DNA from: Tetrapyrgos nigripes | Lineage: Eukaryota; Basidiomycota; Agaricomycetes; Agaricales; Campanellaceae | Direction: 5' to 3' | Length of the DNA: 64,000 nucleotides | NCBI GenBank assembly: GCA_013368315.1 | Contig: JAACJM010000025.1 | Location: 310,001-374,000, forward strand | Program-made: the position numbers and the translations under genes | Part shown: piece after piece, positions 43,214 to 56,526 of the stretch | How positions within the stretch are numbered: the stretch's first letter is position 1 | How the letters are laid out: every line of letters starts with the position of its first letter | The notes under the pieces: model-generated | Database searches by the model: none | The model's input: only the letters and a program-made list of their open reading frames with translations | What the model was told of the DNA's origin: nothing

Positions 43214-44145
43214 CCTGACCCAAGGCTCGCCTCATTGCGCCCATACCTTATCATCAGTGATGAAAGTGACGGCACGTTTCATCTCTACAGAGCGTTTTCC
43301 AAAACGGCCGTCTCACCTTTTCTCCCAAAAATTTCCATTGATGCTCGCTTAATCTCCTTATAGCCGTTTCATCTTGCTTTGTCTTTGCTTTCGAATGCTT
43401 TTTGACAATATGTGCTTTTTTCTTGCCTCGCTGTCTTACTATAGAACAATTTTTCTTTTGGAATTCGTACCTCAGTCCAACCCATCGCAGCTTTCAGCTT
43501 AATACGCCCCGTCTCTCTGGCGCCCAGTCACCGTCCACCTATTCACTGCCCCATCTGTTTTCTAGCTCATTTTCAAAACTTCCATAAATGACAATGTCTG
43601 AATAGTCACAATTTGGTATACCTTGTATTTTCTGTGTACAGATCTACTTCTATAATAATTTAGTCTCCTCGCGTTCTGAACATATCTTTATGATCATCCA
43701 CCTTCGCATTTCAATCAAGTCGTTCAAACGTCTTTTCAAATGAACGAGTGCGCCCACTGATCAGCTTTATCTATGCTGCTTCAGTTGGTCATACAGGTTG
43801 TTATCCCGGGCTTATTGACCTTAGCTCAGGACGAATCGGAGTACCCTCGTATGTGTAATGAACTCTTCCTCCTCCTCCTGCCGGTAGGAAAGTGTGGCGC
43901 TGATCGCCTGAGCCTGAGTGTATACGGTTCGATGATCCCAGGACTATATACATGTCAAAGTACTATACAATGAGTCCCTACCATACGTTACTGCGCTAGG
44001 TGAATAAACAGGATTCCAAATAAATAAAATAAAACACTAGGTATACAATCCGATGTTCATACAGTCCTTTGAGTTCAGGTCTTCGAGATGCAGCTGAAGA
44101 AGTTATATATACATACCCAGGAAGTGAATTACGTCCATGTTCAAT
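43214..44145. other. Intergenic, no gene seen
   Basis: T-rich region with only short frames (43402-43587, 43773-43973), none supported. Confidence 0.5.
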
Positions 44146-46077
44146 TCAAACATCTCCATACTGCAGCAACTCTGAACTCTTCCGACAATGATACTTCAGA
44201 CGATCCTCCGCCGACTCTCCATAATCATTCGTCTGATTCCGAAGCCTCGCACTCGTTTGACCATAGTAGGGATGCACATCTCCTACCCCAGTATCACCCC
44301 AAGATTCCGCTGTGCCAGGTGTTTTTGGCCCAATGCCTTTCTCAGAATCGAAGATATGAGGCTCTGACGTCCCATAGCCAAGAGATCCCAATCCAATTTG
44401 ACGTTCATGAGAGCCATTGTCCGAGAAGGTCGTGTGATCCCCATATCGTGAACCTGCGCGGAAGGTAGAGAGAGCCGCATTCGAAGAGAACATGGGTCCC
44501 GAAGGTTTGTTGCCACTCGAGCCTTGCAGCTGGCTAGTAGTATTTTCGATGGTGATACAAAGTCCGGCTCGGACGATGATCAAGGTGGGTGCTATTGCCT
44601 GATCAAAGGTTTATCGATGAAGTAGTGAGCATTGATTCATATTAGGAGTTCGAGTAGGTGACCCACCGCAACCAATGCTAAGAGGTCAAGTAGAATCGCG
44701 CTGGCGTGTGAGATGTTGAGTCTATCTTTCATTGGGAAGTTCCCAAATGCTAAGATAATGTAAAGAATGATGAATGTGGGATACAGGAGTCCTGACTCGA
44801 ATCTGCACCGATTTCGTTAGAGGCAACCTCAGTTGAAAGATATGCCAGTGATTCGGACTTACACGATCGCAATAATCGAATGGTATATCCGAGAGTATCC
44901 TCCCGAGGAAGCAGAGGAGTATTTAGCACTTTGACGGCTGATATACCAAATTCTTCCGGCTGCAGTTGAAATGATGGACGAAGTGCAATACCACTTTAGC
45001 CCAAAGGTGGAGTATGCAAGGACAAACGCACATACCAATCATTCCCGTAAGCACTAGATTCGTGAAAGCATTCACTCCCATAAAGACTCCAGAAAATACG
45101 ATACTACGTTTATCTTGCAGATTTCCACCCGAGCCGGAATCTGCACCAACAGACTGCGAGACATCTGCATCGGCGATGAATCTTGACGCAATTCCCGTTC
45201 CTAATGGCATGTTCCACATGAAATACAAGATTCAAAAACTGAGGAGAAGGCTCAATCACTGTACTCACCAAGATTCCCCAGCATCAAAATGACTGGTACA
45301 ACAATCACTTTGATATCAGAGCCCCATACGACGAATGTTCGATGAATCTGTCAGTGGAGTCGAGGTCAATGATGCACGAGTCTATCTGCGAACAATAGAG
45401 ACTGACCAAATTGATTTCCGCTGCCGTGCTAAGGAAGGGGAAGACGTAATTAGAAAGTAAGTAAGTAAATATATCTGAATTCGCACATAGGACATGATGC
45501 GCACTTAGTAAACGTGAACAGCCACTGTCCCGCACTCCTGAGGTATAAGGCAGATCAGAGATGGTCGGGTGAAGAATTCGAGAATGAAGCTCACTGTAAT
45601 TTCGTGGAAAGCATCAGCCCATTGGCCACATCAACTGGCGGGTCGGCCGCAAGAGCTGGTACCAGAACTAATTTCCACAAATTAAACAAGGCTATCCCTT
45701 CACTCGATACTCGACATGCGACCACAGCCGACACAAGGATGAAGAGAATAATGCTTGAGGTGATATGGAAGATTTTTTGCCGCGAACCAATGTGGTTGTT
45801 CAGGTTAAGAACATATAAAGAGGCGATGAAGAGAAGAGTGTAGAAACCTGGTCCTTGTAAGCTCAAAAAAAGCGAAGTCGAAGAAGAAGAAGAATATGAG
45901 AGGCTCACCGTATGTGAAACAGAGAATCTGGATCAACGATTTTAAGTCGTTATCTACATGAGTAAAGCCCTTGTAACACACCGAGAATATCGCAAGTGGG
46001 ACCGAAAACAAGAGCTCGATGAACTGAGAAGCTTGTTCTAGAGTAAGACTGGGACATTGTACTGCGGGGGAAGCCAT
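44146..46077 (-). CDS. Seven-TM membrane protein, agaric family of unknown function
   Basis: Opens MASPAVQCPSLTLEQASQF (46077). Hydrophobic segments in order: FIELLFSVPLAIFSV, GFYTLLFIASLYVL, IFHITSSIILFILVSAVVAC, a loop DVANGLMLSTKLQ joined by small introns to HAGQWLFTFTNTAAEINL, then a segment around VIVVPVILMLGNL, VFMGVNAFTNLVLTGMI, GLLYPTFIILYIILAFG and APTLIIVRAGL. The cytosolic tail is Ser/Gly-rich and ends SSELLQYGDV (44146). Many short introns; acceptors were chosen to keep frame. The layout matches a common Agaricomycete 7TM family (often annotated only as integral membrane protein). Receptor function is possible but unproven. Confidence 0.75.
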
Positions 46078-47347
46078 GGCAATATGCAGAATCTCTAGGT
46101 CCACTGTACAACGAAATTCCTCGTGCAAGAAAGGCTAGTGCGGCTACGACCTGCGTTGACGGCTGTTATATGAAATAAGAGAAAGAAAGCGATGAAAGAG
46201 ATAAGTATGAGAGAAGTTTTCCTCGCATTGTTTATCAGCGAGTACTGCCAGGGCCAGTCAGTGATGGTTGCTTCAAGTTCGAAAATACTTCTTCCATCAT
46301 GACCTGACGAAGCTAGTACTAGATCTAGAACGAGCACTAGCTAATCAAATCAGACAGATTGTGCAAATCTGGTGCAAATTAAACAGAAAGATCGCAGCGC
46401 ACGGCACCAGTGCCACCGGCATACTTATAAGACGTCGGTGATAGCAGATGTATATAAAGTCATACGCATCGCAATGGTGCCTTATTGTCACGGAGAGGTA
46501 GCACCTCAAATTGGCGCCAGCACTGCAGCAAAAAATGCGAAGAACACAATTGCTGAGTCACCTGAAGAAGACGATCACGACTAATTGCTGCGCTGCATGC
46601 ATACAGTAGCTGCGAAAATTGATGCAGGGTGCCGGGGTGCCGGGTCACAATCTTTTCCTTCACTCTCCTTCAACGCAGCCTTCACAACACTAGAAAAGTG
46701 GTGCAGCGGTCTTCTCTCATCTGTCCTGACCCATCCCGAATCAAGAAGTAAGCCAGAAACCAGCCCGGAGCTAAATTCCAAAAAAGGAAGCGGCATCAAT
46801 TTTCGCAGCTACTGTATGTGCATCCGGGACTCATCTTTGCAAGGATTCCAGGACCAATCTATGATTGACATACATAGCAGAAAGCAATAGGAAATGTCAG
46901 TGCACCAGGACGATGTGGAACCAGCGGCTGGGAATCCCATGCTCTTATGTTCATTTTCAATGTGGTAGCACTTGGCGAAGTACGTATTTTGAGTGTCATT
47001 GACATTGATGAATATGGTCCCCAGAGAAGTATTTGCCTCACCAGGGTCAAGGTCAAAGGAAGTGGGTATAGGTTGACTTCCTTAGAAGAAGTCAGCCTTT
47101 CAATTCAGTCGTCAATTCAGTCTCAAGGAAAGTCACTTGGTGCACTTCCTTTGACCTCGCTTCCGGTGCCTAAGGCATATCTTTCACCTCAGTGCATCAT
47201 GCAGGTGGACAGCGGCATGTTTTCTGAGTACTCAGAGTAGCAACCGGCAAATTTCTGACGTCACTACTTCACCATATATCTCAACCCCGTGAGCTGTACA
47301 CAAACAAAATCCTTAGCACCACTACCCGTCCTTCACATTACACTAAT
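46078..47347. other. Intergenic upstream of U6 and of the 7TM gene
   Basis: Short unsupported frames. CCATATATC at 47271-47279, about 70 nt before U6, is the only TATA-like element noticed there; a role in U6 transcription is not established. Confidence 0.4.
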
Positions 47348-47371
47348 GTCCCCTTCGGGGTGACATACGAA

Positions 47372-47402
<31 letters not shown>

Positions 47403-47455
47403 GGCCCCTGCACAAGGATGACACGCTTTCCCGGAGTGGTAGACCTACGGGTCTC
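47348..47455 (+). ncRNA. U6: U6 spliceosomal snRNA
   Basis: 5' stem-loop GTCCCCTTCGGGGTGACAT, then AAATTGGAACGATACAGAGA with the invariant ACAGAGA box, AGATTAGCATGGCCCCTGC, and CACAAGGATGACACGC, which forms the internal stem-loop; the AGC triad is intact. One base differs from the usual CCCCTGCGCAAGG (A for G). The RNA catalyses splicing as part of U4/U6.U5. Downstream of GACACGC the sequence (TTTCCCGGAGTGGTAGACC...) departs from typical U6, and the first T4 run is at 47463-47466, so the 3' end is uncertain. No intron interrupts the conserved part, unlike S. pombe U6. Confidence 0.9.
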
Positions 47456-47653
47456 AATATTTATTTTGTTCTACATGTTTTTGGTTCTTTTGCAGTCAAA
47501 TGTTTCCAACAGTTTTGTAAACTGTCACCGTCGCCAAAGTGTCAACCATGGATATGAATACCTAGATCTTCAAAGTTTATTGACTACAGACTACGTACAT
47601 TCAGTGTACATTCAGGTATAAAACAAATACTAAATGGAAAACCTGCGTTTGTC

Positions 47654-50600
47654 TCAGAAATCCGAAGGCGTCAGAGTACGCGACGCCCCCTTCTTCAGTG
47701 TCATATCAAATGCATTACCAGCGTATCTGACCCGGGCAAACGTGCCAGACGTGCTGGTAAGCGTCGCAGACACCAATACGCCCTTCGACCAAGTCATATC
47801 CACCGTAAATCCGCCTCTGGCTCTGAATCCATTAATACTCCCTTGCTTCCACGAGGAAGGAATAGCAGGAAGGAGATGGATCTCGCCATTATGGCTTTGA
47901 AGAATCATTTCCGCGATAGCACTGGCACCACCTGACGAATGCATATGATGAGCACACTATATCACAAAGTTGTCACGGACGAGGAGAGAGAAGACTCACC
48001 AAAGTTCCCATCAATCTGGTAAATTTGATTGATAGACCAGAGATTGTCATACGAGTAAAGCTGAACAAGCCTCTGCATGAAATAATACGCCTTCTCTCCA
48101 TCCAACAAGCGAGCATTAAAATTGGCTCTCAAGGCAGTCGGCCAACCGTCCGAATTGTCACCTCTTAGCTGGAGCGTGACCTTGGCAGCATCACTCAGAG
48201 TCGTGTTGAATCGTGGATCAATCTGGGCGCTAGGGAATAAGGGGTACAGTTGACTGACGTGGTTAAATTGCCTGTATGATTACCAAGGGATAAATGAGTT
48301 GGAATTATTTCGGGAAGACAGAAAAAGACGATGCGCACCCGTTTGCATCATAGTCCCGTGCATATTCTTGAATTTGGCCGAGAGAACCGATACGGAATGG
48401 GAGTAAGCGGGCCATGGTGGATGTCAAATTACTGGCGAAGTCGGAGTCGACACCGAGCATGTTGGCGAATTCAGCGGTATGATTGAAGAGGTCTCTCAAG
48501 AGCCTGAAGAGTAGATCTATGTGAGGCGGAGAGAAACGACAAAAAGGCAAGGAACACTGACGCAGTGTCAATGGTCGAACCTGGAGACATAAGACAACCA
48601 AACTTAAGTCACACACGACAACTGACCGAGGCCGACTCGCCTCACTCACCATAAGTCAACGCCAAATTACCCCTTGCCGCAAACTCGGGACTCATACTGG
48701 GGTTGGTCACGATGTACCGTTTGGGCTCTACATCCGCAGGCGCAACGACTAAAAAGTCCAGGTAAAATTCGGAAAGACCCTTCATCAATGGATATGCCAC
48801 GTCGCTAACCCAAGACTTCAAGCTCGGATCGAAAGCGAAATGTTCCCACATATGCTGCAGGAGCCATGCAGGAGCCAAAGGCCACATTCCCCAATATGCA
48901 CCATCAATAGGAGCCGAGTCTCGCCAGATACCAATGTTGTGATGGGCGACCCAACCACGGTGAATGTTGTACTCTTCGGCAGCGGTGGTCGCTCCTCGTT
49001 CCGCCATGTCTTTCAGTAGGTTCCAGAGAGGATCAAGGGTTTCGGCGATGTTGAGAGATTCGCACAACCACGAGTTCATCTGAAAAACTACGTTTAGTAT
49101 TTCTGACGATGCAAGTGGTTGAATGATGTACCTGCTGATTAATATTGAGAGTATGCTTGCTGACGAGAAACTTCACTCGACGAAGAACGTTGGAGATACG
49201 AGGAAGACCTGCTCACCTGCCCCAACCAGGACTTGTGGCAGCGTTCCAGATACCTTGCAAATTGGATGCTTCCGTCTTCCGTGAAGAGGAAATCCCCAGA
49301 TATCTCGCAAACTGAGTGTACAGAGAGAACACGTCCTGGTTGGCATCGGCCCCACCAGGAAGATTCTTTCTCAAATCGGTAGGTAGGAAACTGTTTGATG
49401 AGGGGGTACCTGAAGGAGGAACATTAGTCAAAACATTATACAATCCCAGGCACTCTCGTGCTCACCCAAAGATATAGAAACCCTGCTAAACAATGGTTGA
49501 TAGTCGCTCAGATGTGTTTTCAACATCTCATCGAAAGATTTTCCTCTGACAGCAGACAGAGTCGAATCGACCTTGCTTTGAGGGTCTCCCGTGATATCGT
49601 CATATCGAATGTAGTTTGTGTCAATGGCAATGACCATCAAAGCTTCGTCTGCACCAGACACTTCAAGTGTTTGGTCACCACTAAGAATAGTAGCATTGCT
49701 TCCGGAAACAGTCACTTCAGCCTGAACAACAAAGTTGATAGAACCCACAAGACCGGAAACGGACTGTCCCCTGGCAGTCAACTTGAGAATATTGCTTGAG
49801 GCAGAAACGGTCTGAAATGAATAAATGAGAAAGAGAGTCAATGGAAATGAGACAGGACTCACTGGGTTCGTCATTGGTGTAACAAATCCCGTTGTAAAAG
49901 CAACATGCGCGCTTTCATTTGCAGAAAACCTCAAGACGATGACATTGTCGGGATTGGTGGCAAATGCTTCACGCGTGAATTGCACCCCGTTAGCCGTGTA
50001 GATGGTGGTCGCAAGAGCAGTAGTGAGGTCGAGACTGTGGTTAAAGTTGGAAATTGAAGCAGAAGGGAAGCTTAGTGTGAGGTTGCCAGCAGCTAGAAAG
50101 AAAGTACATGGGTGAGAGAAGGTCTAGCAACTGTGCTCAAAAGACGTACTCTGAAACATTTGTTGTCCAAGCGGGGTTGCCATACAATTGTCATTCACCA
50201 TATCCTGAGCGCTCTGAAGGTCGTCTTGCCTATAAACAGGTCACGGTATGTCCATGGTCAGTTGCAAGTTAGTGTTTGAGTGGAGACTGACCAAATGAAT
50301 TCTCGTATTTGGGGTAGAGCACCGGGGCAGTTCTTATTATTTGGGTCATTTACAGAACCAGACCAAATGCGATCCTAGTGGACGCAGGCGCGAATACATC
50401 AGTTGTCTATTTGCAGATACAGGATTATGCTTACTTCGTTAAGAGGTATCACTTCATTGGGAAACCGACCTAGAAGCATGGCACCGAGACGTCCATTTCC
50501 AATTGGAATGACTGCAGGTGAACGTCGACTTCGAGACGACCGAGAGGTGTAAGCAGCAGAACCTACTTTCCGAACGGTTAAACCACATCGTCGTTGACTA

Positions 50601-50722
50601 CAGTCTACAATGAGCACCAAGGACATGTCAAGAGTACAGCGTGGAAATCGCCTGACCGGTGAAGCCAACACTGACTGAGCGACGGTTGCCCATAATGCCA
50701 AGGCGGGAAGTTTGAGGAGCAT
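47654..50722 (-). CDS. Glycoside hydrolase family 95, alpha-L-fucosidase-type
   Basis: Secreted enzyme predicted to remove alpha-1,2-linked fucose (or related alpha-galactose). Signal peptide MLLKLPALALWATVAQSVLA (50722). N-terminal region GRLGAMLLGRFPNEVIPLNE, then a beta domain with FTREAFATNPDNVIVLRFSA and SFDEMLKTHLSDYQPLFSRV. The catalytic (alpha/alpha)6 barrel has FARYLGISSSR, LQGIWNAATSPGWG, LNINQQMNSWLCES, GMWPLAPAWLLQHMWEHFAF and QIDGNFG with ASAIAEMILQS. The C-terminal domain is IHLLPAIPSSWKQGSINGFR, ending RTLTPSDF. WEH and QIDGNFG, which hold the acid and water-activating residues in the family, are kept. At least ten introns; about 800 residues. Confidence 0.88.
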
Positions 50723-51014
50723 TGTTGCGAGTCCACGAGCTGGCTGGCACATGTACTTGCACGACGTCACTTATACGTGCCTGCAGAAACTCCGAAGTCC
50801 GCTGGCCATCAGGAACGTTAGCTTTTATTTTGGCAACGAGATCACCTGGCTCACCTGAGACGGCGAGTACTGCTCGTCTCCACCCTCTACATCGCCCTGG
50901 CTGTTTGACAGGGTGAATCGATTGCTTTTCAGCCTGGATCATCTGAGCGCACAACGGAGACACCTCGGCTCAGTGTCAGAAGGTGCTGGTCGAAGATCAT
51001 TCTGTTCTGATGTA

Positions 51015-52633
51015 CTATATTGTATCGGGAAGCTGGCCACACTGGGAAGCTGGCCATTTGGTAAATATCTCCAGAACGAGGAGACTTTGGATAAGTTTTG
51101 TAGGATGAAAATAGACAACTAAGTGGTCATTGTTCACGTACCAAAGCTCATCCAGAGAGAGGTAGCCGACATTGAGAAATCGGCAAAGTTTTGACATGAA
51201 ATGAAGGGAATGACGCAAATCCTTAGGTAAGCAGCCACCCATAATGGGATCATCGCGTCGTATCTCCTCCTCCTCTGCGTCATTTACGTCCATTTTGTAC
51301 TCCTTTTGCTCCCTTATATCTGGGCTTCTTTAGCAATCACCCTATCTGCTATTTTGTGCAATAGCCCGCGCTATACATCTATCTTTGCTTGAAGATTGCT
51401 TACCTACTCAGATGCTGAACACACCACCTTGTCCCTCGCATGCTGACTCCAGATGACCTCGGGACGCAATGTAACTTTAGAGTCTCAATTTTGACATCTT
51501 CCTTGGTGCGATGTCACATGTTTTTCATTTTTAAGTTTTTTTCCTGATGCTTGAGCAGGCTCCATTCCTCGCCTACACCTTCTGTGTAAGGGCTGAATAA
51601 ACAAGGTCTAGGGTGGAAGTGATTGATTTCAGGGACCAAAAAGCTTCACAAGTGTATAACTTGACCTTCAATCTTACTTCCTGAGCATGATTCATGAGGA
51701 TTGTCTCATAGGCTGTTCACTCAGGCGGTGTCAGGCTTGGGATGTTTTGGCCAAAAATACCACCATCTTCTTGTTGACCTTTAGCATAACTTGTAATGTC
51801 AAAATAATGTAATAAACAATGATTTCGTGCTCCTCTACAGCATTCTCAATTGAAAAGTGTCCTCAGCATCGACATTCGCGCTTCAGCTCCTTGTACCCCA
51901 TTTTGTCCCAATACCACCTACATCAACTCTTGACCTCGATACTCTCCACGATTTGACTTTCAGCCAGGATGAAAGACTGCAGCATGCTTTGAGAGCCATA
52001 AAAGAAGACCCCAAACGTCCCAACATGCCTTTGCAGTGTTTATGGAGTCCTGCAAGTTACACTTACCACCCGTCTCAATGGAGTCTGACCACTGACTATT
52101 TTCCACACCTTGCTATGCGGTTTGCCTCAGTAGTTGTTTCAAGCACTAATACCATCTATTGATATGTCATTCCAGAGTGGTAGGCATGAGTTACAGTGGG
52201 TATGGTACAAAGTAGCAGGTATGGAGTAAGAAGGAAAGGAGAAGAAAGAGTAGCAGTATAAGTCCTTTTAGCACCCCCAAAACACTTCAAATAGGTCAAT
52301 TTATCTTTATAGTATAGCTACATGTGCCTGGCGAAGTAGATGAGGGACTGCGACGCGAATACAGGGCGAGAAACGGACGACGTTGGTGACGCGGACTGGC
52401 TGCTTACAAATATTCTCACGCGTGGCCAGCTTCCCAGTTTTAGCCAAATTTCGACTTGTCGCAGGAAAATATTCACTGAGCCAGCAGTTTCATTGGTAAA
52501 AATCCCATACTCATATATCTTATAGCAAAGATGCTACACTATCCATAGACACAATAATCATGGCAACAGCACATTGTTGTCAAGAGGAATTATCAAAAGA
52601 TACTATGGTGGCCAGCTTCCCGGTACAATATAG
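51015..52633. mobile_element. Relic of a TA-flanked Tc1/mariner-pogo-like element
   Basis: 26-bp terminal inverted repeats: CTATATTGTATCGGGAAGCT at 51015 and its reverse complement GTGGCCAGCTTCCCGGTACA ending at 52633, one mismatch over the arm, with TA on both flanks (51013-51014, 52634-52635). 1,619 bp. Further GGGAAGCTGGCCA copies lie inside each end (51043-51056; near 52431-52444 inverted). Inside, a frame at 51950-52030 (SQDERLQHALRAIKEDPKR) resembles the start of a psq/CENP-B-type HTH before the frame is lost. No intact transposase. Confidence 0.65.
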
Positions 52634-52829
52634 TATGCAAAGTGGGCAGATTTTCCAACAGAGACTTCCATGCAGACTCAGAATTTGGCAACTCCAGTTT
52701 GCTTCAGATTCACGATAGAATAATGAAAGCCATTAGACTTTGGACAGCTTTTGAGATGATGCTCATGCATATGATGATTGCGGAAGCAGATTGGATGGCT
52801 GTGCCCGCTTGAAATGAGGTCTTGAGATA

Positions 52830-54324
52830 ATGTGTGGAAAGAAATTGCTATGGCTTCTTAAACGTTGTTCCCCTTGCTCAGTCAAGACAGCAGGTTACTC
52901 TAAATTCTTTTCTTTCTTTGAATACCCAGTCGCTCTGCTGTTCTTCTTTTCTGCTTCCAAGGGCAAGCAACCTCCGGTGTCGGTTGCGCTTTCTTCTGGA
53001 AATTTGGGCTAGCAACTACGTGCTTTTTTGTTACGAATGCATCGACTACAGTAGACCCGGGACCTCAGGGAGGGACAGATCTGTTTGAGATAAACCTACA
53101 ATGGACTAGGAATTTTTTCAGGAACGCTTCCGAATGGAGGGATTTTGGCGCTGAGTAAGGGCTGTCCCAAATTGGAGCTTCAGACAAAGTTGAGCAGTTA
53201 TCTCAATCAGTCTATTTTTTGAACCAATACGTTGTACAGGACCTCTACACGAGACTCTAGAAACATGTTTGGAGACTCGACTGCAAATCAAGTGCTACTC
53301 TTCTCGCCGCCTTTTGATCCTCCTTCTATCTCAGGCCCAAGCTTTCCTAACTATACCCTTCCCATTCCTGGCCTAGATGGACCTTCACTACCCTCTTCTT
53401 CACCCAATTTTACCCTTGTCATCGCCCCAACGTCTGCGTCTACATCTACATCTCTTACAAACAGCTTGTATCATTTCATCGCAAACTTAGGGACGAATTG
53501 CGAATCAGAGCTTATGGCTCTGAGACTCGGATGGATGGCGGACGCAATGGATTCTGAAAGGCCTCAATCCCCAGACGAATTACACGGCCTATGTCGTTCA
53601 AGATAGCACCAAGCTCAGTGGACCTATATACTTTACCACCAAGACACGTATGTCCTATTTACCTTCTGAGGTATCGCATATCTCACAGGAACTACCTTTC
53701 CAGCCGCTTTCGACTGCCTGCTCGTCACCTCTCTACCCTACTGTCAAAAATCTCATATGCCATCCCTCTCGCAACACTCCAGACAGACCTCAGTCTACGA
53801 CTCGAGAACCATCCCATCTTCCATCTCAAACCCTCATCGGCTACCTACGAAACTTTACTCAATTCTTATCTACTTTCGCTTGTGGACGGGACTACTACTC
53901 TCCACTCCAAACATGTTCAGATTGCCAAGGAGAATACCAGACCGGGTTCTGTACGATCAGTTTTCCTAGATGTGGAGAAGTCTCACCGTCAGCTTCTGCC
54001 TCGAGCCGTTCGCTTCAACGATGGAATGGCGATCAGATGGTTCTCGCCGTCCCTGCGCTTGCTTCCCAATCCAAAAGAGACCCTTCCCGAAATTCCAACT
54101 TTCCGGCCGTCGGCTCATCGTATCAATTACTACTCCTTTGGATTGAAACATGCTCCTCGTTTCTGGGTTTTGGTTGTCCAGATGTGAATTATAATGCGAA
54201 TGTCAGCTATGCGGTTGGTTTTCTTAAGTATAAGAGTACGAAGAAGAGATCCGGATTGACGGGTACGGTGCAGGATCGATATGGGAATGTTTGGCGCAAT
54301 TCGGGTGGAGGCGATCCTCTATAG
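52830..54324 (+). pseudogene. MID1-type stretch-activated calcium channel gene, decayed
   Basis: MID1 is the secreted/membrane partner of the Cch1 calcium channel. Family landmarks appear in order but in shifting frames: PPVSVALSSGNL (about 52960), FGDSTANQVLLFSPPF and FPNYTLPIPGLDG (53.25-53.37 kb), GWRTQWILKGLNPQTNYTAY (53.53-53.59 kb), then after a canonical intron (53649-53705) FDCLLVTSLPYC, ISYAIPLA, VYDSRTIPSSIS, IGYLRNFTQFLSTFACGRDY, FCTISFPRCGE and VQDRYGNVW. At least four single-base frame changes, an in-frame TAG and TGA near 53490-53523, and loss of about eight codons between ETCS and FLGFGC show it is broken. The terminal VWCN Cys is Arg. Next to a transposon relic. Confidence 0.85.
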
Positions 54325-54771
54325 AATGATGCTGGGAGATGTGTTGGCGTATGTAAGTGAAGGCACCAATCCTAGATGAGTGCGAAAGCTCATTCCAATT
54401 CCATCTAGGGCTTATTGAATGTCGTCCACTAGCAGTACCTAGGTAGGACGAAGTGGTCGACTATGTATATGCAATCTATACATCAGTCTTTCTCGGCCCT
54501 TTGGCAGTTCAACTGGCAGCGAGCACTACTTCTTAAATGGAAATATCGCGAGGTGCCGCTGCCTACTTGACTCGGAATACTATCTCATTCAACGGTACAA
54601 AATACGCGTCTTAATAAGCGAAGGTACCTCTGCCTAGGGGAGACTATTACCCACTGCGGCTCCGAATGGATCAGTAAGCAGAGTTTTTGGATCAGTCAGC
54701 GAAAGTTCTCTTGCTTAAATACTCGGCGCTGTCCAGCTTGAAGATTGTCAACAACTCCTTCCTAGTACTAA
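54325..54771. other. Intergenic, OYE promoter
   Basis: About 450 nt with no gene. Short frames overlap the OYE leader on the opposite strand. Confidence 0.5.
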
Positions 54772-56270
<1,499 letters not shown>

Positions 56271-56526
56271 GTGGGAGGCCAAGGTTGAAGCCTGATTAAG
56301 CGCTCGGATTTTTATGGCATATCACAGTATGTTGAGAAATGGATACCCTTCGAACTTAGTAGAACAGCAATAGATGTGATTAACGACATTACATGAGTCT
56401 GCCAACAAATGCGTGCAAATATACGGCATCCAGAAATCCGACGTGAGGAGGGGTTGAAGACCAGGTGGAAAGCGACGCTGCTGGGCCTTTCTCCAGCATC
56501 ATATCATTGAGTCTAAATTTCCCTCC

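Noticed and set aside
47360..47621. Two short plus-strand frames over the U6 region
   Set aside because: They overlap an unmistakable U6 snRNA.
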